This document shows positions 1 to 13,700 of a DNA stretch of 64,000 nucleotides, piece after piece. This stretch comes from Liolophura sinensis (lineage: Eukaryota > Mollusca > Polyplacophora > Chitonida > Chitonidae). A program made the translations under genes and the position numbers. Every line of letters starts with the position of its first letter. Within the stretch, counting starts at the first letter, position 1. The notes beneath the pieces were generated by a model. It worked only from the letters and a program-made list of their open reading frames with translations, ran no database searches and was not told the origin of the DNA. The stretch is taken from assembly GCF_032854445.1 (NCBI RefSeq), contig NC_088300.1, forward strand, positions 14,787,191 through 14,851,190, written 5' to 3'.

Positions 1-574
1 TTTACCAGTTTAAGTACAGCGCCACTGAACGACTATGCCTGGAAGTTTACTTCCCTCCAGCTCTTTCGTGCGTTTGTGCGTGAGCGATTTACTAAAGGCA
101 AAGAAAACATTAATCTGAAGAATATGTCAATATAGTTCAATTTATATTTTTAGAATTTTTTCAACGTAGTAAACTACATTTGAAATTTTGGATTAGTCTG
201 TGGCCTTCTTTGACCATATTTGGACCAATGACCAGTCACATCAGGTTTTAATCACGTAACACACGTAGGCTGGGGTGAAGATGACCGGTGTTGAGCGGTG
301 TGGGGGGGGGGGGAGGGCGGAAGATTTTGCTAGTTTTCCTTTTCCATAATATTTAAAAATGTTAATCCCGGCCTTTTGATTTATCTTAGTGGTTCAGTTA
401 TTAAGAGGAGTTTCCAAGGAAGTGTTGATTGGCGTCCGGATACACTCATTTGCACAACAGTTTAAGTATGGCAGTTGAATTTCAGATGTTGATCATGGAA
501 AGATTGATGTGTGAGAAGCGGCCAAATTTACCTGTTTGATCATACAACGTCGAACCAACCTTCAGTGCAGATGT

Positions 575-690
575 CTCTTTTCCGGCTCTACCCGTTTTCC
601 TCCCAACCATAATGCTGGCCGCCATCGTATAAATAAATGAAATATTCTTGAGTACGGCGTAAAACAGCAGTCAAATAAATAAATAAATAT
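575..690 (+). repeat. SINE fragment (3' body and tail)
   Basis: This is the 3' half of the tRNA-headed SINE that recurs throughout the window. It has the body motif AATATTCTTGAGTACGGCGT and an (AAAT)n tail at about 673-688. The tRNA-like head is missing, as in an ordinary 5'-truncated insertion. Confidence 0.85.
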
Positions 691-1597
691 ATTTGAAAAT
701 GTGTGATATTATTCGCTGTATTGTGCAAATAAAAATATATTAAAACTATATTGTACTGTTTGCGTATACTAGCTGTCAACTGATGGCGTTAAACTGTAAA
801 TGAATAAAATGTCGACTGTCACCTTGTCATGATATGGGAGGCCTATTAGCAGAGTGAAGAACAAAGGGGAACTCGTATCCTTTATAAAGCGTTGTCAGCT
901 TTATAGAATAATAACGTTTACGAAGTATTGAGCGCGACCAATCAGATCAAGTACCGAAAATAAGTTTTAATCCCAATACTTACGTTCTATAATACTTTAC
1001 CAATTGTGTGACAAAGTTACACATTATTTTATCAATGGTCGGAAGTTACCAGGGCTGGATAGCTGTTTTCTCTGGTCACCAAATCCGATCTTTTCCAACT
1101 GCCCCCTTCAGCCCTTTAAGGTAGTCCGAAGTAAAGGGAAGGATGGGTGGGTGTGTCCCTCACTACCTCTGACGGGTACCCAAGTCCTACTGAAGAGCCA
1201 CAAAGAAGGACTGGATACAACCAACAGGGCGAACGGCATGTCCCCGCATAAAACACTCCAAACTCACACTAAGGGAATCAAACCGTGGCAAAGGAAAAGC
1301 CGTAAGCTCAATTACATGTTTTACAGCCATCCAGACAGCATGTAAAGCACAACTTCAAGTCACTGGAATCTTGGCCTCATAGGACTAGCCGTGTTAATAG
1401 ATTCGTACTGGCTGTCACCATGTCATCATTTGACAAGTCTGATTACGGTCAGTCATTAATTCAACATTCCAGAAAGGATAAAAAAATATATAAATATATT
1501 TTTATCTGATGGACACAGGATATATTTTGTTCCTTAACATTAAAACATGAATGGAAAACCAGTAGCTGGCTGAGGCCCGTCTCACAACGCCATTTTG

Positions 1598-1855
1598 TTC
1601 ATTTATTTATTTGATTGGCGTTTTACGCCGTACTCAAGAATATTTCACTTATATGACGGCGGCCAGCATTATGGTGGGAGGAAACCGGCCAGCGCCCACG
1701 GCAAACCGACGACCATCCGCAGGATGCTGCCAGACCTTCCCACTTACCGCCGGAGAGGAAGCCAGCATGAACTGGACTTGAACTCACAGCGGCCGCATTG
1801 AGAGACTCATGGGTCATTACGCTGCGCTAGCGTGCTAACCAATTGCGCCCCCAAA
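1598..1855 (-). mobile_element. Full-length tRNA-derived SINE with target-site duplication
   Basis: A complete copy in reverse orientation. The (AAAT)n tail is at the low-coordinate end, the body contains the GTACGGCGTAAAAC motif, and the tRNA-like head is at the high end (TTGGTTAGC A-box-like and GTTCAAGTCC B-box-like on the minus strand). It is flanked by a 9-bp direct repeat GCCATTTTG at 1589-1597 and 1856-1864. That is the target-site duplication expected of LINE-mediated retrotransposition. Confidence 0.9.
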
Positions 1856-2281
1856 GCCATTTTGGGCTTTAACTTAAAATTGCAGACCAGTTTAAACTCC
1901 TAAATATTTGCAATATGTGCAAACAGTGACCTGTAATTCTGTACTGTGGTATTATGAACTCTAATTTAATCATGCAGCTTCAACCATTTTGTATTATACA
2001 GAAGGCTAAAGTTTGGGGCTTAAGCCTAAAATAGTTCTGGGAAACTGGCCCCGGGCTTTCAAGCTTGATTTGTGAGTGCTGCCTCTTTTGTCAAGAGGTT
2101 TCCCTGACAACTCGTCAGACGACGCGATCACAAGGGACCAGCGTTGTTTTACATGATACTGCTCGAAAATATTAATGGTGTGTCGGTCTGAGGCAAGACG
2201 GTTCTAAACAGTACTCTTCAGTCTACTGTTCATGTGTGTAATAGCCTGTTAGTTGTGGATGAATTAAGGTCAAATAGAGGA

Positions 2282-2398
2282 AGGCCCAGTTTCGTACGAT
2301 ATTTCTTATCGTACGATATGTTAGCCATCCCATTACTGTAACACTGTCCTATATGTGTCATTATCACACATGTACGACATCTTTGTGAAACTGGGCCT
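2282..2398. mobile_element. Short palindromic MITE (AGGCCCAGTTTC termini)
   Basis: The left end AGGCCCAGTTTC at 2282 is the exact inverse of the right end GAAACTGGGCCT ending at 2398. The interior is also partly palindromic (TCGTACGATATTTCTTATCGTACGATA). No coding capacity. The size (117 bp) and terminal inverted repeats indicate a non-autonomous DNA transposon; the superfamily cannot be named from this copy alone. Confidence 0.7.
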
Positions 2399-2914
2399 AG
2401 ATGCTAACCCATTCATCGGATAATGCTGATTCGCAGGATCTCCTAATATAAAAGACTTCATTTATTTTTTTATATTTTTTTTTCATTTAACGATATACTT
2501 GAGAATTTGTATAGCTAGGCATACAACAATGAGCTATATGTACTGCCTTATTTAGTATCACTATCACCCATGACTTTCTCATATATAACTGCTTTTACGT
2601 ATCACCCTTTGTATTACAATTTCCTCTTGCTCTAAGCTCTATGTGTGAGCTTGTTGGAAGCGTGTTGAACCCAGTCCTTATTTGTATCTTGCTCACATCA
2701 GTTGGGTTTCACAAATACTGCATGGTAAGAAAGACTTCAACACCTTTAGAATCTGCTCGGGTTATGTAGGTCACCATGCCAAACATCCTACATCCACGAG
2801 GAGTTTTTGCACGTTTATGAATGAGAGAGAAACCTGTTTCAGTATGTCAATCGAGCATTTCACTAAGTCCATTCAGTAGGAAGGTGTAAGGGTGCAAAGG
2901 GTTTCTAGCTCTTA

Positions 2915-2948
2915 CGGACCGCACAGCGCTCGCGATTTAAGCGGTCCG
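2915..2948. other. Hairpin with 8-bp stem
   Basis: CGGACCGC at 2915-2922 pairs with GCGGTCCG at 2941-2948 around an 18-nt loop. It lies in an unusually GC-rich patch (about 2900-3110) within AT-rich DNA. No known RNA family was recognised, so this is only a structural note. Confidence 0.4.
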
Positions 2949-4636
2949 CAATAGTGGTACGACTTGGTAGCTTTCATCTGTGAAGAGGTCGCCTTGCCTG
3001 CCTGAGGCTTAGGGTATCCTCCACCACCCTAGCGGAGTGCCTGACCGGGTCTCTCGGATATGATTCATTAACCCGCCTTCTCCACGGAAACTGTCGGTCT
3101 CAGTAGGGGTTCAGGAATCACTGGAACAAACATTTGATATTTGGTAAATATGTTTGTATCATCTGTGTTGTAAAACGCCGGCTTTTTGACTGGAAAAAAT
3201 CTATATTGTCATATTCTGAAACTCACGTTTTAGCGTTACAGTTAGTGAAACACAGCTAATGAATGTCTGTGTGCATTTTGAGGCGGTAGTGGGTATTTTG
3301 GGAATGCAATGTTGAGCCAAGGCCTTGCATCCTGTCCTCGGGAGGTCAGCTTCAATGCTGCATATCTGTGGCGAGCTCAGCTCTAATTGTTCTTTATGTT
3401 TTTACTACTGAAAAGTAAAGCAACGTTTAGTTTGATTGAACCGCTTTTTTTGTGTCTTCTGTGGACAACCGTCAAAATAGCGGAAACGATAACATGCCGT
3501 GACGTTATATATAGGCTTGTACATTTCCCGCATTTACTGACCTACTTATGTTATAAATAGCGCGAGACTCGGTAATTGACCCAGGACGATTTTAACTTAG
3601 CCTGTTCTCAGGAGGAATTATGCCCCAGCGTTGTGCGTTTGTGGCTTTATCGCTTGAACATTCACATTGTACCGATATTTACTCATCTATTTTGTGTCAT
3701 TATGTAAAACACACATTGCTTACGCTGGGTGTAATGTGAACCTTTTGGGCGTTTCTGTATGAGTCTTATACGGGCAGGGTGTCGTACACTGATCGAAGTA
3801 AACGTCAGCATTTCAACTCTAAATGTCATACTAGCTTTTTGTCAGCACATACAGCGGCTTTTGTTGACAAAGGGAAACTATGGGGTGCACTATCGTATAC
3901 GTATACATCTCCGACTCACTTCTCACAACGCCAGTGATATTTTGCCTTGTAGTGCATGTTTAACTTGACAATATAAGCACGCTTTTCTAACGCATTTTCA
4001 CCACACCTAGAAAGTTGTTTGACTGCGTGGTATAGTAATGCGTTAGACATGTAATCATAAATACTGTCAGTAAATGCATAGTAATTCTTTCCCGGAATAG
4101 AAACTGGTGAATAACATGCAAGACTTGTTTGGAGTTTAAAATTGAATATTGTACATTGTCTCAGTAATTTAAATCAGTAAAATGTTACCAATGCATGCTT
4201 AAAAATTACCACAAAATACTTAACATAATTAATGGATATTCAAAAGTATTGTAATATGTTCCTAAAAGTTAAAATACTATAGTCCTGAATACAATGGTGC
4301 CTGTTTTATTGAATATGTTAAAAACATGCTTAATCATAATGTAACAAGTGTCTTCGAATATCTAGCCTGGGTGAATATTTGTTTCTTTTTGATTTTGCTA
4401 AAGGTGTAAAGTCCCCGTAAACATGATTTCGGTCATACCATGACAGGGTCTTCCTTGTAATAGGCCAGTCCAAACGTTTACCTATTCATAATAATGTTTA
4501 ACTGGAACGGTAAGCTTGCCAGTAGGCCAACCAGGACTTGTTTTATACTCATATGACCGATTTTGAACGAAAGGTTGTACAATTATTATGGGGAAGAGTA
4601 GGAAAAATATAATATTAGCAAACAGACCAATTGCAA

Positions 4637-4805
4637 AATCGTCTTCCAAAATATGCTCAGCACTGAGAGTTTAGAGCAAGGAAACATGACTGGTTGACCA
4701 GGTGTCAGTATAATGTGACTGGGTGAGGTGTCATGTCTAGTGTCGTCGGCATGATACTTCAGTGGCTGCAGCACTTTGACGGCATATATTGCTACAAGAA
4801 GAAAC
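4637..4805 (+). repeat. Second dispersed repeat family, copy 1
   Basis: Shares blocks such as AGCAAGGAAACATGACTG and GTGTCGTCGGCATGATACTTC with copies near 21090-21200 and, in reverse orientation, 40184-40292. This family differs from the tRNA-headed SINE. The reverse copy ends in a motif GACGTTAAACACCAAGCA. No coding potential seen. Confidence 0.65.
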
Positions 4806-7560
4806 AGTAAATGTACAAACACCTAATGCCTCCTTGTCGTCATATGACTGAAAAATTTTTAAAGTTGAACCCCAGCGCTGGACCTTCCAAACTGCACATA
4901 GATGCTTTTATGTTCCCTGAATCGATCCCGATCGTTTAGAAAAAATGGTAGAATTTGGTGATCAAATATCAGAAAATCTACTCCATTATGATCGAGCCAC
5001 TGACAATCGCTGTACTATTACTAACTAATTTCGAGATTATTTTATGCCCAGGTGTGGCTTTGCGACTTCAGTAACACAACGCAGGTTATTGTAAAGTTAC
5101 ATACATGGCCTAAAAATGCCATAAATTGACAAAATATGCACTAGATCTCATCCAAAACGCTCTTCGATAACCGAGGACCCGATCGTAGTCGTATGAGACT
5201 TACTAATTCAACTATGCCTGCTAAAATAAATGGCCGACAGACGAGGCTTTCATGTGTACGCCCCCACCCCCCACCCACCCACACACTCTCCACCACCAGA
5301 TGTCCCGATTTCACTCCCGAAAAGCAGAAGTTGTTTAGTTACTTGCTTGTTTGAAACAGCAGCCTGTGCCACGAACTGTAAAAAACCGCAGGGCTTTGCC
5401 CTGCAACAGCCACAAGACTAAAGGGTGGACCTCCAGTGCAGTTCACACCGCGCCTATAAGCCGCTGTGTACGCGTGGTACCCTACAGCATGCCGCACCTT
5501 GAAGCCCACAACAGGAACTCGGTATTTCAATGTCTTACCAATCGTTGTTTTCATTCTGTATAATTCAAGCCTTATTTATTTCTCCCGGTGATACTTGTTT
5601 AAAACACATAAGATTAGCTCGATTGTTACATTCACTGGTCTTTAGCGACTACGGTCACTGCAACTCACGATCAACTGGTTCAACTGTATGAATCTTTGTG
5701 TCGCAGCAGGCAGGTCTGTCGCTCGAAATTGCTATGAAAACTGCGAAACCGACACAGATCTTCCACGGGTATTACCATAAGTCCATGTATGTCCAATTCG
5801 TGTCAGACAAACGGAACGGGAACGTGTTTGCGCCATCTACGGTGGCCGTATGCGAGCGAAAATCGGTCATCGTATCGCTCAGTCGCTATGTTGTGGGCCT
5901 ACACGCTTTTCCAGGATCGAATACAACTCCGGTATCTTTCAAAACATTTGTTGTACACTGTTTCAGTTATATGGTTTCAGGATGATTATAAAGAGGTGTA
6001 CGCGTACGGGTAATTATAGAGTTAGTCATACGATAGTTTCAGGAAAAGCACGGTTTTGTCAATGCTTTTCAGGGCTTTTCAATTCTGTAAGATGGATCGG
6101 ACGCTAGACACCACGTGATCCCCTTAGTAACATAAGGCGTAGGTGAAGAAAACCGTCTTCCCAACCTTATTGCACAGGAAAATGCCTATTTTTGAATCGC
6201 TCGCAAAGTGGCAAAAAGTTACCTTTTCCTCACTGCTTTAACATCGGGCGGTCATTTTGTTTTTGGCACGTAGGGTGTTCACGTGACCTCAAACTTCCGT
6301 CTTACAGAATACACACAATATCGGCAGGTCTTCACGGCATGACGTCATCTGACCAAGTCTCCGCGATCGACAAGACAGGCAGACGGTTCAACTTTAATAT
6401 ATTTTTTTAAGTGGAGTTTTTAAGTGTCAACATAAGTGTTGACAGATGTGATGGTAACGTCATTGTCTTCCCACCGATAAAAATATCGCATATTACGCTA
6501 CCTAATGCTTTGAACGCATTTGAGCCTACAGGTATATTTAAAGTAAATGCTAGAAACATGTTTTTGTTGAAATATATTTCTCAATGGTGCTTCATTTGAC
6601 GATTAAAGTGTATGTAGTATTTCCTTAAAATAAATCAGCGTGGGAGATCACTCTCAAGGATCAGGGATGCAATTGCTACAGCTGAGCAAATTCAAAGCCA
6701 AAACATAACAGTTTTATAGAATTATATTGGGTACATATACTACATTATATTGCGGAAATATTCTTTGCAAATTTGGTTCCATCTGGAGGCTCTTCGTGTC
6801 ATATTTACCCTGAAACGAGCGAGGTTGTGTAAATGTTTAAGATACAGCAAATCCTTATGGCCCGCAACCGAGCGAAACGCACTATAAGTTAGTATCTTCA
6901 CTAGGGCGGATTTAGTGCTCACGTATTTATTATTAGCGTTCAACCACCACCTTTAATGTTTACCGTGATATAGCTATTGTTTGTATCGTCTGGATAAAAC
7001 GGAAAGCATTCAAATGAAGTAAAACGGTTAAGATGCACTGATCACTTGCTGTGTAAAGAGGTAGGCTAAACATGGCGTTGTTCAAGATTTCTGTAAGTGT
7101 TTGCTACTGGTGACAAAGGGGAAACAGATCGAGAGGTAAACCACTAGCCTACAAGATGTGTGGAATCAATACGTGACCTTAAGACAACTGACATGACCTA
7201 TAACCAGTACATATGGTACAGCTTGAACTCGGACACGTCTCTGTGTTTCTTATTCTCCACGGCTTTGCCGATGCCTTTTAAGTGAGAGCCGTTGCTAATC
7301 CATTTCCACCTGATCCCTTTACTGATGCTTTCTAACCGAAATCCAAAGGCATAAGATAGCTGGACATAGAAACCCATGCAGTGATGCTTTGATAGTAACT
7401 TACTGTTCACGTCCCTTAGATTCAACAGTGATCTTTCGAAATACCTAAACGCTTGACCTAGAATTGAGGACGGTATATGTTATTCATAGCCTATAGTCAG
7501 CCTTGGTTATTTCGTACTTTTAACTCATTACACACTCGACATACATTTGATTGCCGTGTG

Positions 7561-7567
7561 TATATAA
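7561..7567 (+). promoter_or_regulatory. Candidate TATA box of the forward acyl-CoA synthetase gene
   Basis: TATATAA lies 211 bp upstream of the chosen start codon at 7778. A start site about 30 bp downstream would give a 5' leader of roughly 185 nt. Inference from motif and position only. Confidence 0.4.
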
Positions 7568-7777
7568 CCCTGTCGACGTGTCACCCAAGGTTAATCAGTC
7601 GATAATCTATCAAAATTACTATCACTACCTAGAGGTCACAGAGACAGTGCAGTGTAACACTAGCAGCGAGACGGACGGACGACAAACTGGTCATCAGTGG
7701 ACGCACTGTTGTACATCCACTGTCCTCTCCACTATCGCTGCCATAATCTCTCCTCTGTTACAGCCGTCCAGGTCAAC

Positions 7778-10700
7778 ATGGCGTCCAGCCTCCAAAGTGT
7801 CCGGCGACTCGGTACTCGAATTCTTCCCAAAAATTCCTCCCCTCTAGAGAAGCACGTCATGAAAAGAAGCTTTTCACGTGGGGTTTCCTTGTGTCGGGCT
7901 GCCAGGTTGATAACCAGCGATAACCATGTCCACAGCCCCTGTGAGCCCATGTTGGTCCCCCGGGTATCCTTGGGGCAGCACCTTATGGGATGTTTGGAGA
8001 AGTACAAGGATTTAGAGGCTCTGGTAAGTCGGCGATGCCTTACGAAGCTCACTGAAGGACTTTCATGTATGTTATTATGGGTATTTATTGAAATTTGCGC
8101 TCTGAGGCAAACTGACGAATATTACCCCGTTTGCACGGCCAAAGTTAAGCGTGTTCAACTTGCGAAAGTGGCTTTGGGCTAGTTGGATGTCGCTCGTGTG
8201 AACGCAAAGTGGGGGCATTTAATCCGGTTTATTTGCCCCAGCTAGTGACGTGGCTTTAAGCCATTTTCAGGGCTTCAGCGGGTTTATCTGTGCCGTGTGA
8301 ACGGTAACTGGATCAAATGTCCCAGGTACATGGAGATCAGGATGACGTCGTAATTACTAAACCGGCTTAAATATGAACATGTTAACGGGTAAATCCCTGA
8401 ACTGGTTTAAAACCAGCTTGGTCATATGGTCGTGTGAATGCACGCATTTTTACAATTGGATTCTATCTAAACCAGTTCAAATTTGATCCTGTTTAAATTT
8501 TGGCCGTGTGAACGGGGTATACTTCACTTATACGCTGTCGGTCAGTTGTAGAAGTGGAGGAAAACGCCGCAGCGCAACAGGTACCAAACAAGTTCCCTCA
8601 CATAAGGCCATAGCCGAGTGCAGCGAAATCTTTAATTAAATCTTATTTATTACTCTCTTCGTTAAACATACACATAGCTTTCATGTTGCTATAATATACT
8701 TGTTGCCATGAAAGTTTACCCAGAATATTTAACATCGTTAAGATTTGCCTCAGGTTTGTAAAATTGTACGTTGTTCGATAAATGTACAGGAAATGCACAA
8801 AATATGCAACTGGCGAGTGGTCGGCGGTAACTGTTTGACCCAGTAAATAAGTGGTGACCATCAGCGTATGTCAGCGATCATCATGACGTTGGCATTTTTT
8901 GTAGAAGAATCACGGGACACATGCATCCATCGTTTTATATGAGACGAAAATGTTTCTATTGCGGTGAACACTGTTGAATATATGGATATGATTTCCAACA
9001 CTAAATTAAACCTACACACGTGAAGCTACTTGATTGCATAATATTTAAAGGGTATCTTGCCCCACTTATAACAATGTTATCAATGCAGACGAAAACGGCT
9101 GTCCAACATTACATCATACCGTCTTTAAATTAAACATTACGCACACCATGTATGCGAAGACACATCGCATAACATGACATCTTCTATATGAAACACATAA
9201 CATAACACCATCTGTATATGCAACATCATACTGGAGCATCTATACATATATCATCCACATTATAAGACATGTATAAGACGCATTAATATACCTCACCCGT
9301 AGCCGAGGTGGTTAGCGTGCCAGCGCGGCGTAATGACCCAGGAGCCTCTCAGCAATGCGGTCGCTGTGAGTGCAAAATCAGCTCGTGCTGGTCATGCGTG
9401 AGAAGTTCCTCCCCCCCCCCCCCCATAATGCTGGTCGCCGTCGTATAAGTGAAATATTCTTAAGTACGGAGTAAAGCACTAATGAAATAAATAAATAAAT
9501 ACAAAACACATCACATTTTGGTACAAGGTATCGTTTTTGGATTCATTAAATATTTGGTGTTTTACGCCGTACTCGAAAATATTTCACTTATATGACGACG
9601 ACAAGAGTTATTATAGGTGAAACGGGGCAGGGCCCGAGAAAACCCAAGGCCATCCGATTGGTTTGCTGGCAGACCTTCCATCGTATTACCGGAAAGGCAC
9701 ACCAAATATGGACATTTTTCGTCTATGGTGCTTCTGTACTATAAATATCAGCTTACAGTGCGGGAAATAATAAGTTTCGTACTGCTATCGTACCCTTGTA
9801 CCTACATCATGCCGTTCTTCCATACAGGTGGACATCCCAACGGAAAGACGCATGTCGTTTTCACAGCTGCGTGACGCTGTCATCCGGGTCACCAGCGCTC
9901 TCAACAAACTGGGCATCAAGAAAGGAGAAGTCGTGTCATTGTGCTCTCTGAACTGTCTGGAGTATGTTGTGTTGTGTGTGGCTGTGCTCAATGTCGGTGC
10001 AGTTGTCTCCCCTATTAACCCAGCATCAACACCAGGTAATGTTACCTACTTTGGCACTTAGAATGATCAATTCTGAGAAAATTAAGGGTATGATGAGTGT
10101 CAGTGTGCAACGGAATACAGTATTTGAGTTGAGACGTAATTAAGCATGCATTCTTCAGCCAGGGAACCTGCAAATAGTTGTAGGTTTCCCCAGGGCATTT
10201 TCCAGGTTCCTCCCGCTGTCGTAAAAGTTAAATATTCTTATATACGGCGTAAAACACCAATCAAGTAAATAAATAAATTAACAAATTCAGTAATGTAAGT
10301 GCATATTAAACTAAAGTATAACAAAAACTTCACTTTCCATTGTCAGAAAGTGGCGTTAAGCCATAATTAATCATTCTTTCCCTTCCCATTTTAGAGGACA
10401 TTGCCAGACAGATGAAGATCTGCGGTGCTGTTGCCATGGTATCAGGACCACAATTCATTCCCATGGTTAATGCTGGTCTTTCAAATAACACGAATGTAAA
10501 GGTACAACTATCCAGTTTATGCATGTATAGCATTGCATTTACATTATCTTTTTTATATGTGACAAGTGAAACAAAGACATTTTCTTTTCCTTAAATTTCT
10601 CAGGAAATGACGTTTTCTGGGTTGAAATATTGCACCGTTATTTATGATAAAATGTTCCAAAAAGTAGATTTGTAATGATTTGTGACAGTAGGTTTTTGGG

Positions 10701-13700
10701 ACACGTTAGCCGCTTAACCATCTCTTTGAAGTTTTGTCCGATAACAAACCGGTGTAATTCGTCCAACTAGTTTGCATTGGACCATTACCATTTACTGAAT
10801 TACTGAATGTATTTAAGCCATTGTGGGTAAACGAAATGCAGTCAGTTATTTCCGCTTCACTAGTTTCGTGTGAGCTTTCTTTGGGGTTTTGTGGGTTTAT
10901 GAAATTGCTTCACCATGACCACAAACCACCCACCCAATCCCCCCTCACCCCTCACCCCCCACCCCCGGACCTTGGCGTTCTTTTCAAACAAAGGACAGGA
11001 ACATTCCTCATTTATACATATTTCAGACAAAGATCGTGCTTGGCTCCTCTGACGGCTGGCTTCCCTTCTCAAGTCTGATGGAGGACGACGGTCAGGCCTT
11101 CTCTCAACCCCAGGATGTCGATCCCGAGAAGGATCTAGCCTTCCTCCCTTACTCCAGCGGAACCACTGGCTTTCCCAAATCTGTGATGCTAACACATGCC
11201 AATGTGCTCACCAATTTGATTCAATTTGCGTAAGTTAGTATTCTACGATTGTTTTAAGTGACGTGGATTAGGCGTGTTACTGATGAACAATCCATTGTTT
11301 TATGTTGGGTGAATAAAATATATATTAAGGTAGTTTTAAATAGAAGAACTAACTGGATGAACAGAAACCTTAATATTACTTTAAACCCAAGAAATCCGTC
11401 GGACTTCATTACTTAAGAAATGGTTGTACAAAGTTGTGGAATTAAATTTCCACGTTTATTTTCTGCCATTACATACTCATTCTTGTACCTCAATGAACAT
11501 GAAATTTCTGTGTACAGACAAGTGTTTCCGCCGGAAGCTGGAGTTGACCGGGTGCTTGGCTACCTCCCCTTCTTCCATGCCTACGGACTGAACGGTAAAA
11601 TTCTGTACACCTTGAATGGCGGAACCTCGTTGACGATCATACCTAAATTTGACGAAAATTTTCTCCAGACCATGCACAAAGAAAAGGTAAGGCGAAACCA
11701 TAGCTTGCTATTTCAGTTCTTCGTGGTGAAGTTTAAAACTCTAATTGTAAGCCTCAAACTGACATTCGTAGCCCTACACAAAGGATAACCCTCAGAATCG
11801 ATCATCACCAGACATACGACCTTCGTAATTATTTACACTATAGTTGCCATTGAAAATACAATTACTTAAAAGTCATGTCATTTGTTTATGAAATATATCT
11901 GCACAGCCTTTCTATGTCCGTTGTAGATCACAATCCTTCATCCAGTACCGCCTGTCTGTGTGTATATGATGAAACACCTGTCTGTTGTTGATCACAATCC
12001 TTCATCCAGTACTGCCTGTCCGTGTGTATATGATCAAACACCTGTCTGTTGTAGATCACAATCCTTCATCCAGTACCGCCTGTCTGTGTGTATATGATGA
12101 AACATCTGTCTGTTGTAGATCACAGTCCTTCATCCAGTACTGCCTGTCTGTGTGTATATGATCAAACACCTGTCTGTTGTAGATCACAATTCTTCATCCA
12201 GTACCGCCTGTCTGTGTGTATATGATCAAACAACTGTCTGTTGTACATCACAATCCTTCATCCAGTACCGCCTGTCTGTGTATATATGATCAAACATCTG
12301 TCTGTTGTAGATCACAATCCTTCACCCAGTACCGCCTGTCTGTGTGTATATGATCAAACACCTGTCTGTTGTAGATCACAATCCTTCATCCAGTACTGCC
12401 TGTCTGTGTGTATATGATCAAACACCTGTCTGTTGTAGATCACAATCCTTCATCCAGTACTGCCTGTCTGTGTGTATATGATCAAACATCTGTCTGTTGT
12501 AGATCACAATCCTTTATGCAGTACAGCCTGTCTGTGTATATATGATCAAACACCTGTCTGTTGTAGATCACAATCCTTTATGCAGTGCCGCCTGTCTGTG
12601 TGTATATGATCAAACACCTGTCTGTTGTAGATCACAATCCTTCATCCAATACTGCCTGTCTGTGTATATGATCAAACACCTGTCTGTTGTACATCACAAT
12701 CCTTCATCCAGTACCGCCTGTCTGTGTATATATAATCAAACACCTGTCTGTTGTAGATCACAATCCTTCATCCAGTACCGCCTGTCTGTGTGTATATAAT
12801 CAAACACCTGTCTGTTGTAGATCACAATTCTTCATCCAGTACCGCCTGTCTGTGTGTATATGATCAAACACCTCTCTGTTGTAGATCACAATCCTTCATC
12901 CAGTACCGCCTGTCTATGAGTATCTGATGAAACACCTGTCTGTTGTAGATCACAATTCTTCATCCAGTACTGCCTGTCTGTGTGTATATGATCAAACACC
13001 TGTCTGTTGTGGATCACAATCCTTCATGCAGTACTGCCTGTCTGTGTGTATATGATCAAACACCTGTCTGTTGTAGATCACAATCCTTCATCCAATACTG
13101 CCTGTCTGTGTATATGATCAAACACCTGTCTGTTGTAGATCACAATCCTTCATCCAGTACTGCCTGTCTGTGTGTATATAATCAAACACCTGTCTGTTGT
13201 AGATCATCCAGCACTGCCTGTCTGTGTATATGATCAAACAACTGTCTGTTGTATATCACACTCCTTCATCCAGTACTGCCTGTCTGTGTGTATATGATCA
13301 AACACCTCTCTGTTGTAGATCACAATCCTTCATCCAGTACCGCCTGTCTATGAGTATCTGATGAAACACCTCTCTGTTGTAGATCACAATCCTTCATCTT
13401 GTACCGCCTGTCTGTGTTTATATGATTAAAAACCCGAGCATCAAGAAGCATGGCTTACCATTCGTGAAGCGGGTTGTATCTGCGGCAGCTTCTCTGACCA
13501 AGGACACCATCCTGGAGTTCGAGAAGGTCACCGGTCTCACTGAGCTCGGACAAGGTCATTTGTTACAACACTTTTTAAAAGAATGTTAACTTAATACACA
13601 TCAGAGAATATGTCTGACACTGCTTTTTTTCAAATATGCATTAAAATATTTGTTTACGATCTTTCCTACAACAATATTTCAGTTCCTAATAACAGGCCAT

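Larger units (their letters stand above)
1..7550. other. Gene-free upstream region
   Basis: No open reading frame here shows a recognisable domain, splice-consistent exon chain or conserved motif. The stretch holds the SINE copies, small MITE and dispersed repeat listed separately, and is otherwise AT-rich. The 113-codon frame at 1004-1345 resembles no family I know. Confidence 0.5.

Noticed and set aside
1004-1345. 113-codon ORF as a gene
   Set aside because: No recognisable domain, no conserved motif, poor codon pattern and no adjoining exons.
2900-3110. Structured RNA or rRNA fragment in a GC-rich patch
   Set aside because: Only one short hairpin was found, and no match to 5S, U RNA or tRNA features could be made by eye.
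12542-13233. Repetitive ORFs of 83-85 codons
   Set aside because: They lie in the exon-derived 64-bp minisatellite; only the last unit (13383 onward) is a real exon.
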